Shown here: one piece after another, positions 7,912 through 15,846 of the stretch | Layout of the letters: every line of letters starts with the position of its first letter | Position numbering within the stretch: position 1 is the stretch's first letter | Assembly (NCBI RefSeq): GCF_014202315.1 | Contig: NZ_JACHGN010000007.1 | Coordinates: forward strand, 256,569 to 320,568 | From: Thermocatellispora tengchongensis | GTDB taxonomy: Bacteria > Actinomycetota > Actinomycetes > Streptosporangiales > Streptosporangiaceae | DNA: 64,000 bases | Direction of reading: 5' to 3' | Made by a program: the position numbers and the translations under genes | Notes under the pieces: generated by a model | Seen by the model: the letters and a program-made list of their open reading frames with translations, nothing else | Databases searched by the model: none | What the model was told of the DNA's origin: nothing

Positions 7912-9762
7912 ATGCCGGAACAGCAGACGCGCCTGCTCGCAGAACGCTACGAGCTGATCACGCCCATCGGCCGCGGGACGATGGGCACCGTTTGGCGCGC
8001 TCACGACCGCTCCCTCGGGCGCGAGGTGGCGGTGAAGGAGATCCGCCAGGAGCCGGGGCTCAGCGAGGAGCAGCGGGCCGAGCTCCGCGAGCGCATGCTC
8101 CGCGAGGGCCGTACCGCGGCGCGGATCAACCACCCGTCCGTGGCCACCGTCTACGACGCGATCGAGGACGGCGGCAGGCCGTGGATCATCATGGAGCTCG
8201 TCGAGGGCCGCTCGCTGGAGCAGGTGATCGACGAGGAGGGCCCGCTGCCGCCGCGCCTGGTCGCCGAGATCGGCTCCGACCTGCTGGGCGCGCTGCGCCT
8301 GGCCCACTCGCAGGGCATCCTGCACCGGGATGTGAAGCCGGGCAACGTCCTGCTCACCGAGACGGGCCGCGTCGTGCTGACCGACTTCGGCATCGCCAAG
8401 GCCGCCGGGGACGCCAACCTCACCAAGACCGGCATGGTGATCGGCTCCCCCGGCTACACCGCCCCGGAGCGGGCGCGGGGCGAGTACACCGGGCCGGAGT
8501 CCGACCTGTGGTCGCTGGGCGCGACGCTGTACTTCGCGGTCGAGGGGCGCCCGGCGTACGAGCGGCGCACCGTCGCCGAGACGCTGGCCGCGCTGATGAC
8601 CGAGAGCGCCGACCCGCCCACCCAGGCGGGGCCGCTGCGCCCGCTGCTGGAAGCCCTGCTGGAGAAGGACCACACCCGGCGCCTGCCGCCGTCGAAGGCC
8701 GCCGCCATGCTGCGCGCCATCGCCGACACGCCCAGCTCGGAGGAGGTGGACCTGGACGCGTTGAGCGCCCCTTCCCAGCCCACCCCGCCCGCGGCCCCGG
8801 CGATGATCCAGGCGCTGGCCGCCGAGCGCGCCGCCCCGCCGCCGCCTCCGGCGCCCGCCGAGCCCGCACGGCCCGCGTCCCGGCCCGCCGCGCCGCCGCA
8901 GCAGGCCGGCCCGCCCCGGCCCGCGGCCCCGGCGCAGCCCGCGCCGATGATGGCGGCCCCGACTCCCGCCCCGTCCGGTCCTCCGCCCGCGACGGGCGAG
9001 CCGGAGGGGGAGCAGTTCGACCCGGACCAGACGATGATGGTCATCCGCCCCAAGGGCGGGATGAACCTCACGCCACCGGCGCCCACCCCCACCCCGCCCA
9101 GCCCTTCCGGCGGCCCGGCGGGGCCCCAGTCAGGCGAGCCCGGCGCGCCCCAGCACCACACGCCCGGCGAGCCGTACGCCCCCGCCGCACCGGCAGCACC
9201 CGTGGCGGGGCTCCCGGCGGCGGCCATGCCGCCGGCCCACCCGTCCGCGGGCGAGCCGGCGGAGCCGCCGGGAGGCGCGGCGGGACCCACGGCGAGCTAT
9301 CCGGCGCGTCCCGGCGTCTCGACCTCGGGCCCGCCCTTCCCGCCGCCGATCAACCCGCCCCAGCAGAGCGCGCCGTACCCGCAGCCGCAGGCCGCGCCCG
9401 GCTACGGGCCGCCGCCCGGCCAGTACCCGGCGGGCGGTCCCGGCGTGCCGTTCACCGCGCCGCACGGGCAGGAGGCGTCCTATCCCGGCATCCCGGTCGC
9501 GGGCACCCCCGGCTCCGGCCAGCCCCCGGCTCCGGGCGGACCGGGCGCCCCGGCCCCGGGCCAGCAGGGGCCCCAGCCGCCCGACGGGTTCCACGACGGC
9601 CCCGGCCTGGGCACCGACCTGTTCTCGATCGCGGGCATGCCGCAGCAGCAGCCCGCGGCCAAGGAGGGCGGCGGCCGGGCACTGATGATCATCCTGGTCG
9701 GCCTGGCGATCATCGCCATGGCCGTGATCGCCATCCTGGTCATCTCCGCCCTCAGCGGCTGA
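7912..9762 (+). CDS. Membrane-anchored Pkn-type serine/threonine protein kinase
   Basis: The 616-residue protein has an N-terminal kinase domain (~13-270): GRGTMGTVW loop at 20-28, K42, HRDVKPGN catalytic loop, DFGIAKAAG and APERARGE. A ~320-residue Pro/Ala/Gly-rich linker follows. One hydrophobic helix (ALMIILVGLAIIAMAVIAIL) sits almost at the C terminus, leaving only about four residues outside, so there is no extracellular sensor domain such as PASTA. The kinase domain would hang in the cytoplasm on a flexible tether. Kinase identity is secure. The input signal is not visible, and regulation by partner proteins or membrane state is an inference. It follows the paralogous soluble kinase by 24 bp. 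Confidence 0.9.
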   Translation: MPEQQTRLLAERYELITPIGRGTMGTVWRAHDRSLGREVAVKEIRQEPGLSEEQRAELRERMLREGRTAARINHPSVATVYDAIEDGGRPWIIMELVEGRSLEQVIDEEGPLPPRLVAEIGSDLLGALRLAHSQGILHRDVKPGNVLLTETGRVVLTDFGIAKAAGDANLTKTGMVIGSPGYTAPERARGEYTGPESDLWSLGATLYFAVEGRPAYERRTVAETLAALMTESADPPTQAGPLRPLLEALLEKDHTRRLPPSKAAAMLRAIADTPSSEEVDLDALSAPSQPTPPAAPAMIQALAAERAAPPPPPAPAEPARPASRPAAPPQQAGPPRPAAPAQPAPMMAAPTPAPSGPPPATGEPEGEQFDPDQTMMVIRPKGGMNLTPPAPTPTPPSPSGGPAGPQSGEPGAPQHHTPGEPYAPAAPAAPVAGLPAAAMPPAHPSAGEPAEPPGGAAGPTASYPARPGVSTSGPPFPPPINPPQQSAPYPQPQAAPGYGPPPGQYPAGGPGVPFTAPHGQEASYPGIPVAGTPGSGQPPAPGGPGAPAPGQQGPQPPDGFHDGPGLGTDLFSIAGMPQQQPAAKEGGGRALMIILVGLAIIAMAVIAILVISALSG

Positions 9763-9878
9763 CGCGGCCGACCCCGGCGCCCTCCTCAACCTGATCGAGG
9801 AGGCGGAGCGAGTGTCCGGATGAGGTCATGCGCGGCCATGGCTCGCCATGCCCCGCTATCCGATTGGGGAAGGATGGG

Positions 9879-9884
9879 CAGACT
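9879..9884 (+). promoter_or_regulatory. Candidate -10 element for fumC
   Basis: CAGACT is followed by six nucleotides (GGGGGC) and the ATG at 9891. The same CAGACT box precedes the 34632 start with 7-nt spacing. GGGGG could alternatively act as a ribosome-binding site. Confidence 0.35.
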
Positions 9885-9890
9885 GGGGGC

Positions 9891-11306
9891 ATGAGTGAGT
9901 TTCGGGTGGAGCATGACTCCATGGGAGAGGTACGCGTTCCGGCCGAGGCCAAGTGGCGCGCGCAGACGCAGCGGGCGGTGGAGAACTTCCCCATCTCCGG
10001 GCGGGTGCTCGAACCGGCCCACATCGCCGCCCTCGGGCTGATCAAGGCGGTCGCCGCCGAGGTCAACGGCGAGCTGGGCGTGATCGAGAAGGACATGGCG
10101 GAGGCCATCGCGCAGGCTGCGAGCGACGTCGCCGAGAACGAGCACGACGCCGAGTTCCCGATCGACGTCTTCCAGACGGGCTCGGGCACGTCCTCGAACA
10201 TGAACGCCAACGAGGTGATCGCCACGCTGGCCGAGGCCGCGCTGGGGCGGCCGGTCCACCCCAACGACCACGTCAACGCCTCGCAGTCGTCCAACGACGT
10301 GTTCCCGACCTCCATCCACGTGGCGGCCACGACAGAGACCGTCTACCACCTGATCCCGTCGCTGGAGCACCTGGCGACGGCGCTGCGGTCCAAGGCGATC
10401 GAGTTCGCCCACGTGGTCAAGTCGGGCCGCACCCATCTGATGGACGCCACGCCGGTGACGCTGGGGCAGGAGTTCGCGGGCTACGCGACCCAGATCGACA
10501 ACGCGGTCGCGCGGGTCAACTCCGCGCTGACCCGGGTCACCGAGCTGCCCCTCGGCGGCACGGCGGTCGGCACCGGGATCAACACCCCGCCCGGGTTCGC
10601 CCGGCGGGTCATAGCGGGCCTGCGTGAGGCCACAGGACTGCCGTTCACGGAGGCGCAGGACCACTTCGAGGCCCAGGGCGCCCGCGACGCCATAGTGGAG
10701 CTCAGCGGCCAGCTCAGGGTCACGGCCGTGGCGCTGAACAAGATCTGCAACGACCTGCGCTGGATGGGCTCGGGGCCCAGGGCCGGGCTCGCCGAGATCA
10801 ACCTGCCCGACCTGCAGCCGGGCTCGTCGATCATGCCGGGCAAGGTCAACCCGGTGATCCCCGAGGCCGTGGTGATGGTCTGCGCCCAGGTGATCGGCAA
10901 CGACGCGGCCATCGCCTTCGCCGGGGCCGCGGGCAACTTCGAGCTGAACGTGATGCTGCCGGTGATCGCCCGCAACATCCTGGAGTCGATCCGGCTGCTC
11001 GCCAACGCCTCCCGCCTGCTCGCCGACCGCTGCGTACACGGCATCACCGCGAACGTGGAGCGGTGCCGCGAGTACGCCGAGTCGTCCCCCTCGATCGTGA
11101 CCCCGCTCAACCGGCACGTCGGCTACGAGGAGGCCGCCAAGATCGCCAAGGAGGCGCTGGCCGAGCGCAAGACGATCCGGCAGGCGGTCGTGGACCGCGG
11201 CCACGTCGCCCGGGGCACCCTGACCGAGGAGCAGCTCGACGCGATCCTGGACGTGCTGTCCATGACCCGGCCCCCGCAGGAGCCCCCCGCCGCCACCTCC
11301 TCGTAG
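9891..11306 (+). CDS. fumC: Class II fumarate hydratase
   Basis: This 471-residue homotetrameric, cofactor-free fumarase belongs to the aspartase/fumarase superfamily. It carries the family signature [11 protein letters not shown] at about residues 310-320, the substrate-contact segment [14 protein letters not shown] and the [17 protein letters not shown] region with the catalytic histidine. Length matches FumC. It catalyses the same TCA reaction as the iron-sulfur enzyme at 3778-5439 but is oxygen-stable, so the two may serve different redox or iron states. It converges with a glycosyltransferase gene, with only 6 bp between the stop codons. Confidence 0.95.
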   Translation: MSEFRVEHDSMGEVRVPAEAKWRAQTQRAVENFPISGRVLEPAHIAALGLIKAVAAEVNGELGVIEKDMAEAIAQAASDVAENEHDAEFPIDVFQTGSGTSSNMNANEVIATLAEAALGRPVHPNDHVNASQSSNDVFPTSIHVAATTETVYHLIPSLEHLATALRSKAIEFAHVVKSGRTHLMDATPVTLGQEFAGYATQIDNAVARVNSALTRVTELPLGGTAVGTGINTPPGFARRVIAGLREATGLPFTEAQDHFEAQGARDAIVELSGQLRVTAVALNKICNDLRWMGSGPRAGLAEINLPDLQPGSSIMPGKVNPVIPEAVVMVCAQVIGNDAAIAFAGAAGNFELNVMLPVIARNILESIRLLANASRLLADRCVHGITANVERCREYAESSPSIVTPLNRHVGYEEAAKIAKEALAERKTIRQAVVDRGHVARGTLTEEQLDAILDVLSMTRPPQEPPAATSS

Positions 11307-11312
11307 AAGCGC

Positions 11313-13283
11313 CTAGAGGTCGTAGCGGCTCCTGCCGGCCCCCAGGAAACGCCACAGCGGGCCCAGCAGGGGGATTCGCCGCCGGGGACGTCCCCCGCGC
11401 CGGCCCGGCGGCGGGGCCTCCATGGCGACGGCGCGGCGCAGGTCCACCCGGCGGTTGCGCCGGACGTCCAGGGCGAAGCGCAGGCCCGTCTCGCGGCCGT
11501 CGGCACGCAGGTACGGCGTCCAGGTGCCCGGCCCCAGCGAGTGGTCCACGCCCAGGCGGCGCAGCGGCACCTTGGCCACGAGCTGGCCCGCCAGCTTGCC
11601 CGGGACGCCCGGCTCGACCAGGCCGGGCACCACGATCTCCTGGTGGCCCTCGCGCAGCACCAGCTCCACCGGCGGGCCGCCGCTCGGCGGCACGTACGGG
11701 ACCGGGACCACGATGTACAGATGGCCGTCGCGGCGGGTGACCGAGGCGCCGGGCGAGACCAGCGCGATCGACTCCGGGAACGAGCGCGGCTCCACGCACA
11801 CGCCCAGCTCCCCCTCGTCGGACCAGTACGGCACCACGAGCCGCCGTGGATGCTCCGTCACGACTCCGACGCAGTTGAGCGGGGCCTCGGCCCCCGCCAC
11901 GCGCGCACGGGCCCGGTAGGCGCCGCCGTACGCGCGTACGTGCAGCTCCCACAGCCCCGGCTGCAGCGGGTGCCCGACGGCGGCCGTGCCCGCGTCGAGC
12001 CGGACCTCGCCGCCGAGCCGCACCCGCACCCCGCCCGCGCCGTCGCGGAGCAGCTCCACCTCGCTCGTGGTGGGCAGCACGTACGTCACGCCGGTCTGCT
12101 CGTGCCGGATGTACGCGCCCAGCCGCGCCCGCGCCACCGCGTCGCTCACGTCCGCCAGCTCGGGCGGCAGCACGGTGTCCTCGATCGGCATCGGGGGCCG
12201 CCAGTACAGCCGCCCCTCGTGGTCGGTGCCGAAGCGCAGCGGCACGCCGTCCGACCGGACGATCTCCGCGGTGAGGTCGATCGTGAGCACGTCGTGGTCC
12301 CAGCGCACCTCGTGCAGCTCGGCGCGTACGCGGGTGCCGCGCGACATCCCGGTCAGGATGAACAACTGGTCCAGCCGCCCGGCGCGCAGCAGCGCCGCGA
12401 CGGCCCGCAGGTGCACGGGCAGGTAGTGGTCCAGGCGGGGCGGGAAGCGGTCCAGGGTGAGGTCACGCAGCGTGCGGAACAGCGCCGCCCGGTCCTGGGA
12501 GGACGCCAGGAAGCGCGGGCTGGTGAAGGGACGCAGCACGGCGGTGCGCAGCCAGTGGGCGTACACGCGGTCGCGCAGCTTGCCGGGCACGGTGTGCTGG
12601 TCCACCACGTCCAGCAGCGCGCGCAGCTCCGCCGCCATCGCCGCCGGCCGCTCCGGGCGGCGGCGCGGCGGGGCCACGTGGCAGCACACCCGGTCGGCCA
12701 GGATCGCGATCACCTTCGCCGACAGGTACGCCCGCAGCACGAACGCGTACTCCGCCAGCACCCCGCCCGGCTCGGCGAAGCGCAGCCCCAGGTCCTCCAG
12801 GAACGCCCGGCGGAACAGCTTGTGCGGGGTGAGCTGGGTGAGCAGCCGGTCCTTGAGGATGTCGGCCCGGTCTCGGTTGATGTCGAAGGCCGCGGGCGGC
12901 GAGCCCTGCTCCCGCACGATCCGGCCCACCAGCACGTCGGCCTCGGTGGCGGCGGCGCGCTCGTACATGCGGGCCAGCGCGTCGCGCTCCAGCCGGTCGC
13001 CCTGGTCGAGCAGGTAGACGTACTCGCCGGTGGCCACCGCCAGCCCCACGTTGCGCGCCCGCATCGGCGAGCCGCTGGGGTCCAGGTGCAGCACCCGTAC
13101 GTTGTCCCGCCCGGCCGCCACCGTGTCGAGCCGCTCCGCCGTCCCGTCGGTCGAGCCGTGGTCGGCGAAGATCACCTCATACTCGTCCGGTGGGAGCGAC
13201 TGCTCCAGCACCGCCCGTATGCCCGCGTCCGCGGCATCGCCGGGATCGCGAACCGGCATGACCACGCTGACCTTCACACCCAT
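11313..13283 (-). CDS. Family 2 glycosyltransferase with long C-terminal extension
   Basis: The 656-residue protein starts MGVKVSVVMPVRDPGDA. Residues ~1-210 form a GT-A fold with the nucleotide-sugar motifs EVIFADHGSTDGTAERL and YVYLLDQGDRLE. The remaining ~440 residues are beta-rich and contain no recognised catalytic motif; similar extensions occur in actinobacterial GT2 proteins near teichoic-acid-like or capsule genes. No signal peptide or clear membrane segment is visible, so it is presumably cytosolic or peripheral. Donor and acceptor are unknown. It stands alone, convergent with fumC, and is separated from the upstream transglycosylase by two hairpins. Confidence 0.8.
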   Translation of the reverse strand: MGVKVSVVMPVRDPGDAADAGIRAVLEQSLPPDEYEVIFADHGSTDGTAERLDTVAAGRDNVRVLHLDPSGSPMRARNVGLAVATGEYVYLLDQGDRLERDALARMYERAAATEADVLVGRIVREQGSPPAAFDINRDRADILKDRLLTQLTPHKLFRRAFLEDLGLRFAEPGGVLAEYAFVLRAYLSAKVIAILADRVCCHVAPPRRRPERPAAMAAELRALLDVVDQHTVPGKLRDRVYAHWLRTAVLRPFTSPRFLASSQDRAALFRTLRDLTLDRFPPRLDHYLPVHLRAVAALLRAGRLDQLFILTGMSRGTRVRAELHEVRWDHDVLTIDLTAEIVRSDGVPLRFGTDHEGRLYWRPPMPIEDTVLPPELADVSDAVARARLGAYIRHEQTGVTYVLPTTSEVELLRDGAGGVRVRLGGEVRLDAGTAAVGHPLQPGLWELHVRAYGGAYRARARVAGAEAPLNCVGVVTEHPRRLVVPYWSDEGELGVCVEPRSFPESIALVSPGASVTRRDGHLYIVVPVPYVPPSGGPPVELVLREGHQEIVVPGLVEPGVPGKLAGQLVAKVPLRRLGVDHSLGPGTWTPYLRADGRETGLRFALDVRRNRRVDLRRAVAMEAPPPGRRGGRPRRRIPLLGPLWRFLGAGRSRYDL

Positions 13284-13334
13284 GCGGTCCAGCGTGCGCC
13301 GCGACCGCCTTCGAGCGCGTCAGGCTTGCCTATT

Positions 13335-13355
13335 TATTGCGCTTGCTTCGCAATA
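13335..13355 (-). terminator. Hairpin in the transglycosylase/glycosyltransferase gap
   Basis: TATTGCG (13335-13341) pairs with CGCAATA (13349-13355) around a 7-nt loop, in an unusually AT-rich patch. It follows the stronger hairpin at 13363-13385 in the direction of transcription. Confidence 0.45.
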
Positions 13356-13362
13356 CACGGGG

Positions 13363-13385
13363 CTCGGGCGCACCGAGGGCCCGAG
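13363..13385 (-). terminator. GC-rich hairpin after the transglycosylase gene
   Basis: CTCGGGC (13363-13369) and GCCCGAG (13379-13385) form a 7-bp stem with a 9-nt loop just after the stop codon of the transglycosylase gene. A second hairpin lies 8 bp further on. Confidence 0.5.
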
Positions 13386-13396
13386 TCTCCGATGGA

Positions 13397-14164
13397 TCAG
13401 TACCAGCCGACGGACTGGGAGTGGGCCCAGGCGCCGCAGGGGGTCTTGTAGCGACCGGCGATGTAGCCCAGGCCCCACTTGATCTGGGTGGCCGGGTTGG
13501 TCTGCCAGTCGGAGCCCGCGCTGGCCATCTTGGTGCCCGGGAGGGCCTGCGGGATGCCGTAGGCGCCGCTGTAGCGGTTCATGGCCCGCTCGTTCCAGTG
13601 GCTCTCCTTGTCCCACAGCTTCTCCAGGCAGCCCCACTGGTCCTCGCCCCAGCGGGCGAGCATCATCTGCTTGCCCAGGGCCTTGTTGCTGCCGGGGTCG
13701 GGCGTGGTGCCGGGCGGGAACGGGATCGGCTGGAAGCCGTCGCCGCCGGGCGCCTGCGTGGGGATGACGACCGGGTCGAGCTTGCGCCGGTCGTCGCGGG
13801 AGGCGGCCAGCGCCCGCTTCTTGAGCATCTGGGCGGCCTTGGCCTTGGCCGTGTCGGCCGCGGGGTCGGGCGCGAACGGGTCGCCGCCGCCGAACATGGT
13901 GGCGAGCTCACCGATCGTCAGCGGATTGGTGCCCTTGGGCGCGTTGGCGTTCTGCACCGCGGTGTAGGCCACGAACCCGCCACCGCCGACCAGGGCGACC
14001 GAGGTGACACCGACGATCAGAATCCGCTTCGTCGTCCACCACGACTGCCGGCGCGGAGCCGGCGGACGCGGCGCGGCGGAGGAGCGGCGGGAACCACTGC
14101 TACGGCGACGGGCACGCTGGCCCTGCGGCGCTGGGCGCTCTCTCAACTGCGGACCTGAACTCAC
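13397..14164 (-). CDS. Lytic transglycosylase-like cell-wall protein, membrane-anchored or secreted
   Basis: The 255-residue protein has an Arg/Ser/Pro-rich cytoplasmic start, one transmembrane segment (ILIVGVTSVALVGGGGFVAY, ~48-67) and a linker. Its C-terminal lysozyme-like domain carries ESHWNERAMN with the likely catalytic Glu near residue 187, followed by GAYGIPQALPGTKM. Actinobacterial proteins of this type, related to resuscitation-promoting factors and SLT enzymes, cleave peptidoglycan glycan strands outside the membrane. The protein ends in QSVGWY, normal for the family. The start is a GTG. A Crp-type palindrome lies about 130 bp upstream. Confidence 0.85.
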   Translation of the reverse strand: MSSGPQLRERPAPQGQRARRRSSGSRRSSAAPRPPAPRRQSWWTTKRILIVGVTSVALVGGGGFVAYTAVQNANAPKGTNPLTIGELATMFGGGDPFAPDPAADTAKAKAAQMLKKRALAASRDDRRKLDPVVIPTQAPGGDGFQPIPFPPGTTPDPGSNKALGKQMMLARWGEDQWGCLEKLWDKESHWNERAMNRYSGAYGIPQALPGTKMASAGSDWQTNPATQIKWGLGYIAGRYKTPCGAWAHSQSVGWY

Positions 14165-14292
14165 GACCTATGAGCTTGCCGTGGGGAGGGGGGTCCTCCG
14201 CAACCGAAACGGGACAGTTGGTTGGCGCCGGTCCGGTTCCAACTTGACCGCTTTTTGACCTAACCCGCAGGTAACAGCACGCTTCACAGCGG

Positions 14293-14310
14293 ATGTGATA
14301 TTGGTCACAT
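14293..14310. promoter_or_regulatory. Crp/Fnr-type palindrome upstream of the transglycosylase gene
   Basis: ATGTGATATTGGTCACAT is a perfect dyad with the TGTGA-N6-TCACA spacing of cAMP-receptor-protein sites. It lies about 130 bp upstream of the transglycosylase GTG. Actinobacterial Crp regulators are known to control resuscitation-promoting-factor-type wall hydrolases, which makes this assignment plausible but untested. Confidence 0.55.
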
Positions 14311-14441
14311 CTCCCCACCCCGGCCACCCCACCTCCAGGGGAGGCGGGGTGGGCGGCTACTACCGGCGGCCCGCGCCGGCTGCGGTGAGGGGCTTGGAGC
14401 GGGTGGGCGCGCACGCCTTGGCTCGGCCGAAAGGGATCTGA

Positions 14442-14459
14442 GGGCGTGGGCGTGGGCGT
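14442..14459. repeat. GGGCGT hexamer repeat, three copies
   Basis: Three perfect GGGCGT hexamers are followed by a degenerate copy in the gene-free region 14165-15171. No function is visible. Confidence 0.7.
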
Positions 14460-14550
14460 GGGTGCGGTTGCGGGTCGTGTGTGCAGAGAGGAGCGGCAGA
14501 AGCGAAGCGACCAGAGCGATGAGGGAGGACACGGCGGCGGTATGCCCCGC

Positions 14551-14813
14551 CCGTGCGGGGCACGGGCAGGGGCACGCCCTGCCCGCGCAGAGCACAGGCC
14601 AGGGACAAGCCCCGGCCCACGCGAAGCACGAGCGACAAGCACACCCTCCCCACGCAGGACATAGGCCAGGGGCAAGCCCTCCGTGCGGAGCACGGCCGAC
14701 AGGCACGCCCTGCACGCGCGGAGCACAGGCCAGGGGCAAGCCCCGCCCCCGTGCGGAGCATGGGCGACAGTCCTGCCCTCCCGGCGCAGGGCACAGGCAC
14801 GGACACGCCCTCC
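14551..14813. repeat. Degenerate ~33-bp tandem repeat array, about eight units in A/B alternation
   Basis: Units of 31-37 bp begin near 14551, 14583, 14617, 14650, 14681, 14713, 14750 and 14781. Even-numbered units tend to contain AGGCCAGGGGCAAGCCC (type A). Odd units contain GCGACAGGCACGCCC-like versions (type B), giving a higher-order period of about 65 bp. All three minus-strand frames stay open and read as similar Cys/Pro/Ala-rich strings, a composition effect rather than evidence of a gene. The 14165-15171 interval holds no convincing CDS. Confidence 0.75.
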
Positions 14814-15054
14814 CCGAGCGCGATGCCCGGAGTGTGCCTGCTCGTGCTGCGCACTGGGTGGAACCTGTCCGGCTGTGCTGTGCTTGGCCATGCACGTCTG
14901 AGCACGTGACACGTGCACGCGCGTGCCTGAACCTGGTGTGTGTGCACCGGGTAGGCGTGGTGGATGCTCCACCAGGCGGGTTGGGGGCGGGTGGCGGAAC
15001 CTGCGTGGACGCGGTGCGCTCCCGCCGCCTCCTCACGAACACGAACACGAACAT

Positions 15055-15090
15055 GGGCACGGGCACGGGCACGGGCACGGGCACGGGCAC
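15055..15090. repeat. GGGCAC hexamer microsatellite, six copies
   Basis: Six perfect GGGCAC units follow directly on three CACGAA units. The array lies 80-120 bp upstream of the response-regulator start and could change promoter spacing by slippage. Confidence 0.85.
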
Positions 15091-15160
15091 ACACCGCTAC
15101 GCCGCGCACGGGCCGTAAGGACGTCCTGGCCCGTGCGGAGTGGCGGGCAGGGGAGCGCCA

Positions 15161-15166
15161 TAAAAT
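15161..15166 (+). promoter_or_regulatory. -10 element for the response-regulator operon
   Basis: TAAAAT stands out in this GC-rich region and is followed by 5 nt and the GTG at 15172, indicating a leaderless or nearly leaderless transcript. Confidence 0.6.
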
Positions 15167-15171
15167 ACAGC

Positions 15172-15846
15172 GTGGCCGGCATTCTCCTCGTCGAAGACGA
15201 TCCTTCTGTTCGTGCGGGGTTGGAGCTGGCGCTCACCCGGCAAGGGCACTCCGTCACCTCGTACACCACCGGCGAGGAGGCGCTGGATCATATCCGGGCG
15301 CGGCGGCCGGAGATCGTGATCCTTGATGTGATGCTGCCCGGCATCGACGGGGTCGAGGTGTGCCGGCGGGTGCGGAAGATCGATCAGTTGCCGATCATCC
15401 TGCTCACCGCCCGGGGGGATGATCTGGACGTGGTGGTCGGGCTGGAGGCCGGGGCCGACGACTACGTGGTGAAGCCGGTGGAGCCGCGGGTGCTGGACGC
15501 GCGCATCCGGGCGGTGCTGCGGCGGGTGGAGTCGGCCTCGTCGGATCGGATCACGTTCGGCGACCTGGTGATCGACCGGGGGGCGCTGAAGGTGACGCTG
15601 GCGGGGCGGGAGATCCATCTGACGCCGACGGAGCTGCGGCTGCTGCTGGAGCTCGTGCGGCACCCCGGGCAGGTGCTCAACCGGCGCTACCTGCTGCGCG
15701 CGGTCTGGGACCACCAGCACGTGGCCGACTCACGGCTGGTGGACGCGTGCGTGCAGCGCGTGCGGGCCAAGATCGAGCCGGTGCCGGCCGATCCGGTGTT
15801 CATCCACACCGTGCGCGGCTTCGGGTACCGCTTCAGCCCGCCGTGA
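15172..15846 (+). CDS. OmpR/PhoB-family response regulator
   Basis: The 224-residue protein has a receiver domain (residues 1-115) with acidic pair DD at 9-10 (VEDD), phospho-acceptor D52 in VILDVMLPG and the conserved lysine in DDYVVKPVEP. A winged-helix domain (~125-222) contains LTPTELRLLLELVRHPGQ and the recognition region SRLVDACVQRVRAKIE. The nearest familiar types are AfsQ1/CseB regulators of Streptomyces cell-envelope and nutrient responses. A much longer upstream ORF exists, but its extra codons fall in tandem repeats. The GTG start overlaps no other gene, while the stop overlaps the kinase start (GTGA), so the three genes 15172-17926 form one operon. Confidence 0.9.
   Translation: MAGILLVEDDPSVRAGLELALTRQGHSVTSYTTGEEALDHIRARRPEIVILDVMLPGIDGVEVCRRVRKIDQLPIILLTARGDDLDVVVGLEAGADDYVVKPVEPRVLDARIRAVLRRVESASSDRITFGDLVIDRGALKVTLAGREIHLTPTELRLLLELVRHPGQVLNRRYLLRAVWDHQHVADSRLVDACVQRVRAKIEPVPADPVFIHTVRGFGYRFSPP

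Noticed and set aside
6927-9794. A 955-residue ORF overlapping both kinases
   Set aside because: Its sequence is low-complexity Arg/Ala/Gly text from the third frame, whereas the kinase motifs lie in the other frame.
14165-14300. c-di-AMP (ydaO-type) riboswitch upstream of the wall hydrolase
   Set aside because: Such riboswitches often precede these genes, but I could not find the conserved core motifs; only a Crp-like dyad is visible.
14551-14813. CRISPR-like regular repeats
   Set aside because: Units are contiguous and degenerate with no unique spacers, and no cas genes are nearby.
14305-15118. Long Cys/Pro/Ala-rich ORFs in several frames
   Set aside because: All frames are open because of high GC and tandem repeats, there is no good start site, and the peptides mirror the DNA repeat.
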